Of a stretch of 64,000 nucleotides of DNA, positions 25,666-34,133 are shown in pieces. Numbering within the stretch: position 1 is the stretch's first letter; each line of letters starts with the position of its first letter. The position numbers and the translations under genes were made by a program. This stretch comes from Saccharopolyspora kobensis (lineage in GTDB: Bacteria; Actinomycetota; Actinomycetes; Mycobacteriales; Pseudonocardiaceae), in NCBI RefSeq assembly GCF_900108315.1, contig NZ_FNVB01000008.1:361547-425546 (forward strand), given 5' to 3'. The notes beneath the pieces are model-generated. The model searched no databases, had not been told where the DNA came from, and was given only the letters and a program-made list of their open reading frames with translations.

Positions 25666-27395
25666 AGCTGCCGTTGGCCGACGGGCGCACCGCCCGGCGC
25701 TGGGCGTGGCAGACGCTCCGAGCGCACCGCGGCCGGTTGGCCGCCATGATGCTGCTGTTCGGCCTGGCCACCGTGGTCGGCCTGGTCGGGCCGCAGATCC
25801 TCGGCCGGATCGTCGACGGCGTGGTCGCGGGCACCACGACCGAGCGCATCGACCTGCTGGCGGGCGCGTTCCTCGTGGTGCTCGTGGCGAACGCGCTGCT
25901 CCTGCGGGCCGCGCGGATGCGCGCGACGCTGCTCGGCGAGCACCTGCTGGCCGAGTCCCGCGAAGGCGTGGTCGGGCACGCGCTGCGCCTCCCGCTGGGC
26001 ACCGTCGAATCCGCGGGCACCGGCGACCTGCTCAGCCGCGCGACCACCGACGTCGACCGGCTGGACTTCGCCATCCGCAACGCCGCGCCGGAGATCACCA
26101 CCGCGCTGATCACCGTGCTGCTGACCGGCACCGCGATGGTCCTCACCTCACCGCTGCTGGCCTGCGGAATGCTCATCGCCGTACCGCTGATGGTGTTCAG
26201 CACCCGGTGGTACTACCCGCGCTCGCTGCCGACGCTGCGCCGGGTCATGGCCGGTTGGGCGGACGTCCAGTCGAGCACGCACGAGTCCGTCGAGGGCGCG
26301 CGCACCGTCGCCGCGCTGCGCCTGGGCGGGCGCCGCATCGCGCGCAACGAGCAGGCGCTCGACAGCGCGGTGACGGCCGAGTGCCGGCACCGCGGTCTGC
26401 TGACCGTCTGGTTGCCCTGCCTGGAGCTGTCGTACGTGCTGCCGATCGGCGCGATCCTGCTGATCGGCGGCTGGGCCTACTGGGGCGGATCGGTGGAGAT
26501 CGGCACGGTCATCACCGTCGTGCTCTACGCCCAGGCGATGTCGAACCCGTTCGACGAGCTGTTCCGGCGGCTGGAGGAGCTGCAGACCGGGTACACCGCC
26601 CTGCAGCGGATCCTCGGCGTCAACCAGGTGCCGACCGCCGCCGCCGAGCGGCAGGAGCTCGACGGATCGCGCGACCTGGTCGTCCGCGACGCGCGCTTCG
26701 CCTACCGCGAGGACCGCGAGGTGCTGCACGGCATCGACCTGACCGTGCCCGCCGGTCAGCGGCTGGTCGTGGTCGGCCCGTCCGGTGCGGGCAAGTCCAC
26801 GCTGGGCCGGTTGATCGCGGGCATCAGCCGCCCGACCTCCGGTTCGGTCGCCTTCGGCCGCACCGAGATCGCCGACCTGCCGCCCGAGCAGCTGCGCGGC
26901 GAGGTGGTGCTGCTGACCCAGGAGCAGCACATCTTCGCCTGCACGCTCCGCGACAACCTGGCGCTGCCGGACCAGGACTTCACCGACGGCCAGCTGACCG
27001 ACGCGCTGAAGGCCGTCGGGCTGCAGGAGTGGTTGCGGAGCCTGCCGGACGGGCTGGACACCGTGCTCGGCGCGGGCGGCCACCCCGTTCCCGCCTCGCG
27101 GGCCCAGCAGCTCGCGCTGGCCAGGGTGCTGCTGGCCGACCCGCACACGGTGGTCCTGGACGAGGCGACCTCGCTGCTGGACAACGCCACGTCGCGGGAG
27201 CTCGAACAGGCGCTGGCCACGCTGCTGGACGGCCGGACGGTGATCGCCATCGCACACCGGCTGCACAGCGCGCGCAACGCCGACCGGGTGGCGGTGATGT
27301 CGGACGGGCGCATCGTGGAGCTGGGCAGCCACGACGAGCTGCTCGCCGCAGGCGGCTCCTACGCCGAGCTCTACCGGGTGGCTCAGCCGAGCTGA
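25662..27395 (+). CDS. ABC exporter half-transporter B (intact Walker A, degenerate signature)
   Basis: A 577-aa protein: six-helix membrane domain (to about 310), then an ATPase domain with Walker A GPSGAGKST (about 372), Walker B VVLDEATS (about 496) and switch His in AIAHRLHS (about 531). The LSGGQ signature is replaced by VPASRAQQLALARVL (about 475). Paired with the upstream half, only one composite ATP site is complete: Walker A/B/His of B with the signature of A. This matches heterodimeric exporters such as TM287/288 or TAP, but is more extreme. The 3' end overlaps the convergent TetR gene by 13 bases. Confidence 0.93.
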   Translation: MKLPLADGRTARRWAWQTLRAHRGRLAAMMLLFGLATVVGLVGPQILGRIVDGVVAGTTTERIDLLAGAFLVVLVANALLLRAARMRATLLGEHLLAESREGVVGHALRLPLGTVESAGTGDLLSRATTDVDRLDFAIRNAAPEITTALITVLLTGTAMVLTSPLLACGMLIAVPLMVFSTRWYYPRSLPTLRRVMAGWADVQSSTHESVEGARTVAALRLGGRRIARNEQALDSAVTAECRHRGLLTVWLPCLELSYVLPIGAILLIGGWAYWGGSVEIGTVITVVLYAQAMSNPFDELFRRLEELQTGYTALQRILGVNQVPTAAAERQELDGSRDLVVRDARFAYREDREVLHGIDLTVPAGQRLVVVGPSGAGKSTLGRLIAGISRPTSGSVAFGRTEIADLPPEQLRGEVVLLTQEQHIFACTLRDNLALPDQDFTDGQLTDALKAVGLQEWLRSLPDGLDTVLGAGGHPVPASRAQQLALARVLLADPHTVVLDEATSLLDNATSRELEQALATLLDGRTVIAIAHRLHSARNADRVAVMSDGRIVELGSHDELLAAGGSYAELYRVAQPS

Positions 27396-27967
27396 GAGCG
27401 CAGCATCCGGCGGGCCGCGCCGCGCGGGTCGGGGTCGCTCTCGATCAGCGCGTTGACCACGGTGCCGTCGACCAGCGCGATCAGTTCGAGCAGCCGCTCC
27501 CGGCCGACCTCCACGCCGCTGCGGGCGAAGATCTCGGCCAGCAGCTCGTGCAGCTCGGCGCCGAGCTCGCGCATCAGCGGCGCGAGGTAGGGGCGGCGGG
27601 GCGAGCCGACGAGCCGCTCGTAGCGCAGCAGCACCGCCTCGGCGCCGCCGTCGCGCGAGTCCCGGCCCAGCAGCATGTCCAGCAGCAGTTCGATCACCGC
27701 CTCCGTGCTGCGCGGCTGGTCGGCGAGCTCCTCCAGGCGGGCGCGGCCCGCTGCCAGCTCCTGCCGCGACTCGTGCTCCACCGCGGCGCCGATCAGGTCG
27801 TCGAGCGAGGAGAAGTAGTAGGTGGTGGAGGCCAGCGGCAACCCGGCGCGCTCGGCGACCGCGCGGTGCCGGACGGCCTCGAAACCGCCCTCGACGAGCA
27901 GTTCCGCGGCGGCCACCACCAACGCCTGCCGCCGCCGCTCGCCCTTCGGAGTACTGGCCGCTGTCAT
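27383..27967 (-). CDS. TetR-family transcriptional regulator
   Basis: A 194-aa protein from ATG 27967. The N-terminal helix-turn-helix reads GFEAVRHRAVAERAGLPLASTTYYFSSLDDLIG, a standard TetR recognition region, with an all-helical ligand domain after it. It is convergent with the ABC exporter pair and its last codons overlap the exporter's antisense. Control of the exporter is a reasonable guess from neighbourhood, but divergent placement would be more usual. No operator was identified. Confidence 0.88.
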   Translation of the reverse strand: MTAASTPKGERRRQALVVAAAELLVEGGFEAVRHRAVAERAGLPLASTTYYFSSLDDLIGAAVEHESRQELAAGRARLEELADQPRSTEAVIELLLDMLLGRDSRDGGAEAVLLRYERLVGSPRRPYLAPLMRELGAELHELLAEIFARSGVEVGRERLLELIALVDGTVVNALIESDPDPRGAARRMLRSQLG

Positions 27968-28136
27968 GCCTGCCGATCCTAAGAGCCTGTTGGCAGCCGG
28001 TCTGCGCACCTGGTCCTTAGCGGAACCTGGGTGCTTGGCCGCACCGCGGGTGCCCGCCTGGTGCATGACCGGACAGGTCGTGGGCGGGGCCCGTCACCGC
28101 GCGATTCCGCGGCGGCGAAGGCCCAGCTCAGCGTGG

Positions 28137-28781
28137 TCAGAACTGGCCTGCGATGCCTCCGGCGATCGAGGGCAGCCGAGTCCGGTAGGGCGCCGCCGGG
28201 GAGCCCTCGTCCGGGTCGCTGCGCACGACGACCAGCTTGCCGCTGCGCGCCTGCCGCACGGACTGCTCGGTGCCGTCGGGATGCCGCGTGTCGCCCGTCT
28301 TCGACTGCTCCGGCGGCACCGTGCCCGCCGGGCTCACGATCACCGTCACGCTGCCCGCCGCAGCACCCTCGCGCAGCACGAAGGACGCCACCTTCGCCCC
28401 GGACGGGCAGTCCGGGGCCGCCACCGGCGCCGTCGACGCGGCTTCCGGCAGCTCCTTGGTCACCGCCGCGGCCACCTGCGCGTCCGGCCCGCAGCGACCG
28501 CCGCGGTCGGTGAGGATGCCCGGCCCGTCCTCGCTGCGCGGCGAGGCCGTCGAGACCTCGGGCTGCGCCTGCTTGCTGGTGACGCTCGACTCCGGTGGCA
28601 TGACCATGACGACTCCGCCCGCGAGCACGGCGGCGACCGCCACCGTTCCCCCGAGCGCCGTCATCCGGCGTCGAGCAGTGATCCGCCGCGACGCCCGAGC
28701 CACGTCGTGCTCGTCGAACGACGCCGGAGGAACGGACTGCACCGAATCACGAAACAGCTCTTCGAGCTTGCGCTCGTCCAC
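28137..28781 (-). CDS. Single-pass membrane protein paired with a SigE-type sigma factor
   Basis: A 214-aa protein from a GTG with AGGAGG nine bases upstream. It begins MDERKLEELFRDSVQSVPPASFDEHDVARASRRI, then has one membrane span (about 42-61) and an exported part with a CGPD...DCPSG cysteine pair. The start lies 14 bases after the sigma-factor stop codon. It is likely an anti-sigma-like partner with the same layout as the pair at 22172-23520, but the outside domains do not look alike. No ZAS motif is visible. Confidence 0.75.
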   Translation of the reverse strand: MDERKLEELFRDSVQSVPPASFDEHDVARASRRITARRRMTALGGTVAVAAVLAGGVVMVMPPESSVTSKQAQPEVSTASPRSEDGPGILTDRGGRCGPDAQVAAAVTKELPEAASTAPVAAPDCPSGAKVASFVLREGAAAGSVTVIVSPAGTVPPEQSKTGDTRHPDGTEQSVRQARSGKLVVVRSDPDEGSPAAPYRTRLPSIAGGIAGQF

Positions 28782-28795
28782 TTACCCGCACCTCC

Positions 28796-29311
28796 TCACG
28801 CCGACCGCAGATCACCGAGCTGATCGCCCAGCGCCTCGCGCAACGCCGCGAGACCCCGGGCGGACTGGCTCTTGACGTTGCCCTCGCTGCACCGCATGAC
28901 CGCCGCGACGCCCGCGACGTCCAGCCCCTCCAGGAACCGCAGCACCAGCACCGCGCGCTGCTTCGGCGGCACCTTCTGCAGCCCCGCGAGCAGGGTCTGC
29001 TTGGTCGCCACCGAGTCGTCCACGTCCGGGCTGTCCACCGGTCGGTCCGGCAGCACCTCCGCGGCCCGCTCCCGCCGCCACGGGCGCCGGGACTCGTCGA
29101 TCACCGCCCGCGTCAGGGTCCGGCGCACGTAGGCGTCCAGCGCGCCCTTGTCGCGCACCTTCCGCCAGTGCCGGTGCAGGGAGATGAACGCGGTCTGGGC
29201 GAGGTCGTCCGCGCGGTGCCAGTCACCGCACATCATGTACGCCATCCGACGCACCGCCTCCCGCCGAGCCGCGAAGTACTCCGCGAACTCCTGCTCCTCG
29301 CGCTGGTCCAC
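28796..29311 (-). CDS. SigE-family extracytoplasmic-function sigma factor
   Basis: A 171-aa protein. The GTG at 29311 is chosen because CGGAG lies 8 bases upstream. Region 2 (EFAEYFAARREAVRRMAYMMCGDWHRADDLAQTAFISLHRHW) and region 4 (RAVLVLRFLEGLDVAGVAAVMRCSEGNVKSQSARGL) are intact. It precedes its membrane partner in a two-gene unit. This is the second such locus within 6 kb, so cross-talk or paralogous origin with the 22978-23520 factor is possible. Confidence 0.9.
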   Translation of the reverse strand: MDQREEQEFAEYFAARREAVRRMAYMMCGDWHRADDLAQTAFISLHRHWRKVRDKGALDAYVRRTLTRAVIDESRRPWRRERAAEVLPDRPVDSPDVDDSVATKQTLLAGLQKVPPKQRAVLVLRFLEGLDVAGVAAVMRCSEGNVKSQSARGLAALREALGDQLGDLRSA

Positions 29312-29479
29312 GCGGAACTCTCCGCTCGTCAAGTGCTTGCACGTCCAGGACGGGATTCCCGCGTCCAACCGTTGCACGCGCCGGAGCGGCAATCCACCCC
29401 GTGATTGATACCGCAATCCCCGCAGCGGGCCGCGCCGGGCTGTTGCCCTCCCCCGGGTGCGGTGTGATGTGATCCGTTC

Positions 29480-30496
29480 GTGACCAAGCTGGCACCGATC
29501 GACCTCCGCTCCGACACGGTCACGCGTCCCGACGCACAGATGTCCGCGGCCATGGCGGCCGCCGAAGTCGGCGACGACGTGCTCGACCACGACCCGACGA
29601 TGCGCGCCCTCGAGGAACGCGTCGCCCAGCTGCTCGGCACCGCCGCCGCCCTCTGGGTGCCGAGCGGGTCGATGGGCAACCTGATCTCGCTGATGCTGCA
29701 CCTGCAGCGCGGCGACCGGTTCCTCTCGCCGCGCGGTGCGCACGTGCTGGCCTACGAGTTCGGCTCCGCCGCCTGGCTCGCCGGCGGCATGCCGCAACCG
29801 CTGGAGTGGAACGCCGGGCCCGGCCGACCGACGCCGGAGACGGTGCGCGCGCACGGCGAGTCCAGCTACGACACGCTGCGCACGACGCTGCTGTGCCTGG
29901 AGAACACGCACAACAGCGCTGGTGGCGCGGTGACGCCGCCGCACGAGCACGCGCAGCTGGCGGCCGCCGCCCGCGAGCGCGGCCTGCGCATCCACCTCGA
30001 CGGCGCCCGGATCTGGAACGCCGCCGTCGCGCTCGGGCTGCCGCCCGCGGCGCTGACCGTCGGCGCGGACAGCGTGCAGGCGTGCCTGAGCAAGGGACTC
30101 GGTGCTCCGGTCGGGTCCGTCATCGCAGGTGGCGCGGACTTCATCGGCGAGGCGCGCCGGGTGCGGCGGATGCTCGGCGGCGGCGTCCGGCAGGGCGGTG
30201 TGCTGGCCGCGGCCGGGCTCGTCGCGCTGGACCGCATCGACGCGCTGGCCACCGACCACGACAACGCGCGGCTGCTCGCCGAGGGCCTGGCCGAGCAGGG
30301 CTGGTCGGTGACGACACCGCAGACCAACATCGTCCTGGCGGCGGTGCCGGACGTGGGCCTCGCTCTGGAACGCTTGACGGCGATCGGCGTGCGAGCGGTT
30401 TCGATGAGCGGCCAGATCCGGTTCGTCACGCACCGCGACGTCACCAAGGCCGACATCGGGGAAGCACTGCGCCGGATCGAGGAAGCCGGGCTCTGA
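29480..30496 (+). CDS. ltaE: Low-specificity L-threonine aldolase
   Basis: A 338-aa fold-type I PLP enzyme. It has IDLRSDTVTRP at the N-terminus, the cofactor-holding LHLDGARIWNA-type motif near 170, and the PLP lysine in QACLSKGLGAPVGS near 208. It splits L-threonine or L-allo-threonine into glycine and acetaldehyde. The GTG start has no clear Shine-Dalgarno; TGTGAT lies 8 bases upstream, compatible with a leaderless mRNA. It is divergent from the sigma-factor gene and followed 59 bases later by a HAD hydrolase in the same direction. Confidence 0.93.
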   Translation: MTKLAPIDLRSDTVTRPDAQMSAAMAAAEVGDDVLDHDPTMRALEERVAQLLGTAAALWVPSGSMGNLISLMLHLQRGDRFLSPRGAHVLAYEFGSAAWLAGGMPQPLEWNAGPGRPTPETVRAHGESSYDTLRTTLLCLENTHNSAGGAVTPPHEHAQLAAAARERGLRIHLDGARIWNAAVALGLPPAALTVGADSVQACLSKGLGAPVGSVIAGGADFIGEARRVRRMLGGGVRQGGVLAAAGLVALDRIDALATDHDNARLLAEGLAEQGWSVTTPQTNIVLAAVPDVGLALERLTAIGVRAVSMSGQIRFVTHRDVTKADIGEALRRIEEAGL

Positions 30497-30555
30497 GAGC
30501 GCCGTCGGCGAAGCCGTCCGCGCCTCGGCAAACGGGCTCTGACCAGGAGGTGCAC

Positions 30556-31152
30556 GTGGTTCGTTGGGTCGTTTTCGACTACGGCGAGGTGATCAGCAGG
30601 CGAACCGCGGCGCTGCCCGGGATCGCGGCGATGCTCGACGCCGACCCCGAGGCGTTCGAGGCGGCGTACTTCGCCGAGCGCAAGGCCTACGACTGGGGCT
30701 GCCCCGACCTGGACTACTGGCGGTCGGTGGGCGCGCGGCTGGGCCGACAGGTGGACGCCGACCTGTCCGAGCGGCTGACCAGCGCCGACGTCGAAGGCTG
30801 GCTGGAGACCGACCCGGGCTCGCGCCGACTGCTCGACGACCTGCACGAGCAGGGCGTCGCGCTGGCCCTGCTGTCCAACGCCCCGGCGTCGTTCGGGCGC
30901 GCGGTGGAGCGCACCGACTGGGCGCGGCTGTTCAAGCACCTGGTGTTCTCCGGTGACCTGAAGCTCGCGAAACCGGACGCCCGGATCTACCGCGCCCTGC
31001 TGGAGACCCTCGCCGCCGAACCGGCGGACTGCCTGTTCTTCGACGACCGCCAGGAGAACGTCGACGCGGCCCGCGAAGCAGGCCTGGGCGCGGAGCTCTG
31101 GTCCGGCGCCGAAGCCGCCCGCTCACTCCTCCAAACCCACCTGACCAGGTGA
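30556..31152 (+). CDS. HAD-family hydrolase
   Basis: A 198-aa protein, GTG start with AGGAGG five bases upstream. The four HAD motifs are visible: FDYGEV near residue 9 (nucleophile Asp), LLSNAP near 101, the Lys in LKLAKPDARIY near 138, and FFDDRQENV near 160. The second Asp of DxD is replaced (DYG), as in YihX-like sugar-phosphate phosphatases. The physiological substrate is unknown. Probably cotranscribed with the threonine aldolase gene. Confidence 0.88.
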   Translation: MVRWVVFDYGEVISRRTAALPGIAAMLDADPEAFEAAYFAERKAYDWGCPDLDYWRSVGARLGRQVDADLSERLTSADVEGWLETDPGSRRLLDDLHEQGVALALLSNAPASFGRAVERTDWARLFKHLVFSGDLKLAKPDARIYRALLETLAAEPADCLFFDDRQENVDAAREAGLGAELWSGAEAARSLLQTHLTR

Positions 31153-31160
31153 TTCTCGCG

Positions 31161-31209
31161 ATGAAGGGCGCCCTTCGCCGACCAAGCCGGTGAAAGGCGC
31201 CCTTCACCC
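31161..31209. terminator. Imperfect hairpin after the HAD hydrolase gene
   Basis: TGAAGGGCGCC...TTC pairs with GAAAGGCGCCCTTCA across a CCGACCAAGCC loop, with one mismatch. The arms are also self-complementary (GAAGGGCGCCCTTC). It lies between convergent genes and can serve both. Confidence 0.6.
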
Positions 31210-31236
31210 ACCACTCCACCGGGTGGAGCGGGAGAG

Positions 31237-31401
31237 CTAGGACTTGATCTTCTTGCGGTCGCGGGCCCAGCCGACCGCGGCGGTCGCGACGAACAGGACG
31301 CCGCCGATCACCGCGAGCCAGAACAGGCCCTTGATGACGACCCCCGCGACCGAGATCACCAGCCACAGGACCAGCAGTCCGCCGATCACCTTCCACAACA
31401 T
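31237..31401 (-). CDS. Small two-span membrane protein (54 aa)
   Basis: An ATG at 31401 opens a 54-codon frame ending TAG at 31237: MLWKVIGGLLVLWLVISV, a turn containing a lysine (VVIKGLFWL), a second hydrophobic stretch (VIGGVLFVATAAVGWA) and a basic C-terminus (RDRKKIKS). The clean hydrophobic pattern and positive-inside tail support a real gene, and proteins of this type are widespread in actinomycetes. Function is unknown. Confidence 0.7.
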   Translation of the reverse strand: MLWKVIGGLLVLWLVISVAGVVIKGLFWLAVIGGVLFVATAAVGWARDRKKIKS

Positions 31402-31539
31402 CGCACGCACCTCAGCTCGACCGCAGCAACTCGTTATCCCAAGCCTGCCAGATCCGATGCCCGATTAGTCCCACCCGACGCGCACACCCGGGAAATCTCA
31501 GGGCTCCCCGGATCCCGCGTCACCGACGCCTCGGCCGGG

Positions 31540-32706
31540 TCAGCGGGTGGTGGGCAGCCAGGCCTTCAGGCGGTCGAGGGCTTCGGCGATGTCCTCGGTG
31601 CTGCCCGCGAAGGACATCCGCACGTAGCGGTTGCCCAGCTCCGGGTCGAAGTCCGCGCCGGGCACCACCGCCACCCCGGTCTCGTCCAGCAGGCGGCGGC
31701 AGAACGCCGTGGTGTCGTCGGTGAGGTCCCCGATGTCCGCCCAGGCGTAGAACGCGCCGTCGGCCGGGGCCACCCGCGTGATGCCGAGCGATTCCAGCCC
31801 GCCGAGCAGCAGCTCGCGGTTCTGCCGGTACCGCTCGACGTGCCCGGCGGCCTCCCGGAGGGCGTCCGGGGAGAAGGCCTCGATCGCCGCGTGCTGGGAC
31901 AGCGCGGGCGGGCAGAGGGTGAAGTTGCCGGTCAGGGAGTCGACCGCGCGCCGCAGCCGCGGCGGCACCAGCATCCAGCCCAGCCGCCAGCCGGTCATCG
32001 ACCAGAACTTGGAGAAGGAGTTCACCACGATCGCCTCGCGGGAGAACTCCCACGCCGAGTGCAGCGGGTCGCCGTAGCTGAGCCCGTGGTAGATTTCGTC
32101 GCTGATCAGCTGCACGCCGTTGGCCTCGCACCACTCCGCGAGTTCGGCCAGCTCGGCGCCGGAGAGCACCGTGCCGGTCGGGTTCGCCGGGCTCGCCACG
32201 ATCAGCCCGTCCACCGGCCGGTCGAGCTCCGCCAGCATCGCGACGGTCGGCTGGAAGCGCGTCGTCGCGTCGCACGGCAGTTCCACGACCTCGCAGCCCA
32301 GCGCGGACAGGATGTTCCGGTACGCCGGATAGCCCGGGCGGGCCAGCGCGACCCGGTCCCCGGAGTCGAAGGCGGCGAGGAACGCGAGCAGGAACGCACC
32401 GGACGCGCCGGTGGTCACGACCACGTCGTCGGCCCGCACCGGAAGCTCGCCGTAGTGCCCGGCGATGGCTTCCCGCAGCGCGCGCAGGCCGAGCTGCTCG
32501 GTGTAGCCGAGCGAGTCGCCTTCGAGGGCAGCGGCGGCGGCTTCGCGGACGGCGCGCGGCGCGGGCGTGGACGGCTGGCCCGCCGCCAGCGACACCACGT
32601 CGCCCTTCGCCCGCTGCCGCTCCGCCGCGGCGGTCAGCACCTCCATGACCTGGAAAGGAGCCACATCGGCGCGCTGCGCGACGCCCAGAACAGCAGGATC
32701 GACCAT
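31540..32706 (-). CDS. Class I/II pyridoxal-phosphate aminotransferase
   Basis: A 388-aa fold-type I aminotransferase of the aspartate-aminotransferase group. The N-terminal VVSLAAGQPSTPAP, substrate motif ARPGYPAYRN, PANPTGTVLS, ISDEIYHGLSYG, PLP lysine in VNSFSKFWSMTGWRLGW (about residue 230) and C-terminal arginine in RYVRMSFAGS are all in place. It transfers amino groups between amino and keto acids. The exact pair cannot be told from sequence alone. It is a single gene upstream of nothing obviously related. Confidence 0.93.
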   Translation of the reverse strand: MVDPAVLGVAQRADVAPFQVMEVLTAAAERQRAKGDVVSLAAGQPSTPAPRAVREAAAAALEGDSLGYTEQLGLRALREAIAGHYGELPVRADDVVVTTGASGAFLLAFLAAFDSGDRVALARPGYPAYRNILSALGCEVVELPCDATTRFQPTVAMLAELDRPVDGLIVASPANPTGTVLSGAELAELAEWCEANGVQLISDEIYHGLSYGDPLHSAWEFSREAIVVNSFSKFWSMTGWRLGWMLVPPRLRRAVDSLTGNFTLCPPALSQHAAIEAFSPDALREAAGHVERYRQNRELLLGGLESLGITRVAPADGAFYAWADIGDLTDDTTAFCRRLLDETGVAVVPGADFDPELGNRYVRMSFAGSTEDIAEALDRLKAWLPTTR

Positions 32707-32752
32707 GCGTTCAGACTGTCAAACGCGGTGCGCGCCGGGAACCCCCGCCGGA

Positions 32753-33925
32753 TCAGTAGCCCTGGTAGCCGCCGCCCTGGGCCATGGACTTCAGACCGGG
32801 GTGCCCGTCGAAGCCGCCGTAGCGGTCGAAGGTGTAGCGGACGCCCGCGATGATGTTGTCCACCGGGTTCCAGATGTCGTCGTGCCCCGCCAGCTTGTAG
32901 GCCTGGAAGGTCGGGTCGATGCACTGCATCAGGCCCTTCGACGGGGTGCCCTTGGCCGCGTTCGAGTCCCAGTCGTTGATCGCGTGCGGGTCGCCGCCCG
33001 ACTCCTTCTGGATGATCGTCCAGATCTCGTCGATGTTGTCCTCGGTGACCGGGATGCCGTTGGCCTGCAGGATCTTGATCGCTTCCCGGATCCACTCCTG
33101 CACGTTGCCGGGCGGCGGGCCCGCGGGCGGGCCACCGCTGGGCCCGAGGCCACCGCCGCCGCCACCACCGGATTCGCCACCGCCGGAGCCGCCGCCCGAG
33201 CCCCCGGAGCCGGAGCCACCGGATCCGCCGGAGGACTCACCGCCGGGCGGCGCGGACTGCGGATTCGTCGCCGAGGGCATCGTCATCTCCCAGTCGACCT
33301 TCCGGCCCTGGGCGGGCGTGAACGGCTGCTCGCCCGCCTTCGGCAGCGCGGAGAACACGTCGTCGAGCCCGGCCGCGGCGCTGCGCAGCTCACCCAGCGC
33401 AGCGCTGAGCCCGGCGTTCGCCTCGGAGATCTTGCCCTCGGCCTCCGCGGCGTGCTCCTGCATGGCCTTCGCGATGGTCTCGTCGCGCCGCTTCGCCGCC
33501 GCCTCCTTGGCAGCATCGTCGGCACCGGAGATCTCCTTCTCGTACGCCTGCTCGGCGCGGCGCGCGTCGGCCAGCGCCCGCTCGCCGATCGAGCTGACCT
33601 CGTCCTTCGCCACCTGCACCGCTTGAGCCGCGCGGTCGAGCACGTCGGCGGAGGCCTGCAGCGCCTCGCGCGCCTTGCCGAACCCGTCGTTGATCTTGCC
33701 CATGTAGCCGACGAAGGCGTCCGCGGAGCCGCCCTCCCACGCGCCGTCGAGGCCGTTCACCGTCTGCACCAGGGCGTTGCCGTGGCCATCGGCCTGCCCG
33801 GCCGCGTCGCGCCAGCGCGCAGCGATCGCGCGGACGTCCTCCGGCCTGCTGTCCTCGATCTTGCGCAGCTGCTCGGCGAGCTTCCCACCGCCGGGCTTGC
33901 CCGCCACTTCTCCCGATATCCCCAT
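32753..33925 (-). CDS. WXG100-like plus transglycosylase SLT-domain protein
   Basis: A 390-aa protein. Residues 1-100 are helical with the WEGGSADAFVGYM pattern (W-x-G-x3-A) of WXG100/ESX substrates. A helical region follows to about 200, then a Pro/Gly/Ser-rich linker (about 215-265). The C-terminal lysozyme-like SLT domain has the catalytic Glu in IIQKESGGDPHA (about 300) and GLMQCIDPTFQAY. No signal peptide is present, so type VII export is the likely route. It may cut peptidoglycan during secretion or act as an effector. A small secretion-type gene lies upstream in the same direction. Confidence 0.85.
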   Translation of the reverse strand: MGISGEVAGKPGGGKLAEQLRKIEDSRPEDVRAIAARWRDAAGQADGHGNALVQTVNGLDGAWEGGSADAFVGYMGKINDGFGKAREALQASADVLDRAAQAVQVAKDEVSSIGERALADARRAEQAYEKEISGADDAAKEAAAKRRDETIAKAMQEHAAEAEGKISEANAGLSAALGELRSAAAGLDDVFSALPKAGEQPFTPAQGRKVDWEMTMPSATNPQSAPPGGESSGGSGGSGSGGSGGGSGGGESGGGGGGGLGPSGGPPAGPPPGNVQEWIREAIKILQANGIPVTEDNIDEIWTIIQKESGGDPHAINDWDSNAAKGTPSKGLMQCIDPTFQAYKLAGHDDIWNPVDNIIAGVRYTFDRYGGFDGHPGLKSMAQGGGYQGY

Positions 33926-33974
33926 CAGATCCCCAGTTTCAGTGAGCGTTTTTCATCCTGTCTGTGGACGGCAG

Positions 33975-34123
33975 CCGCCCTCGCAGCTCGCACCACCACG
34001 GGTTCTCAGCGCTCGCCTGGCGAGGACGGCCCTGACGCCGTGCATTGGTCATGCATCAGTCAGGGCACCCGCAGTCCAGGCGGGCGCTGAGGTTCCGCCA
34101 CCCGCACCGCCACGCGAAACGAG
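33975..34123 (+). repeat. Family C repeat, copy C1
   Basis: A roughly 149-bp unit from CCGCCCTCGCAGCTCGCACC to CCGCCACGCGAAACGAG. It contains near-inverted arms (CTCAGCGCTCGCCTGG and CCAGGCGGGCGCTGAG) and a short inner hairpin (ACGGC/GCCGT). It lies between two secretion-type genes; copies C2 and C3 are in the same orientation. Confidence 0.85.
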
Positions 34124-34133
34124 GCCGGAGACC

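Noticed and set aside
24135-27395. Single 1086-aa frame that joins the two exporter halves
   Set aside because: Its first part reads the half-A gene out of frame (RRRARR-type composition). The true arrangement is two genes with GTGA overlap, not a fusion.
28796-30433. 545-aa minus-strand frame across the sigma factor and threonine aldolase
   Set aside because: Only residues after the GTG at 29311 encode a sigma factor; the rest is antisense of the aldolase gene.
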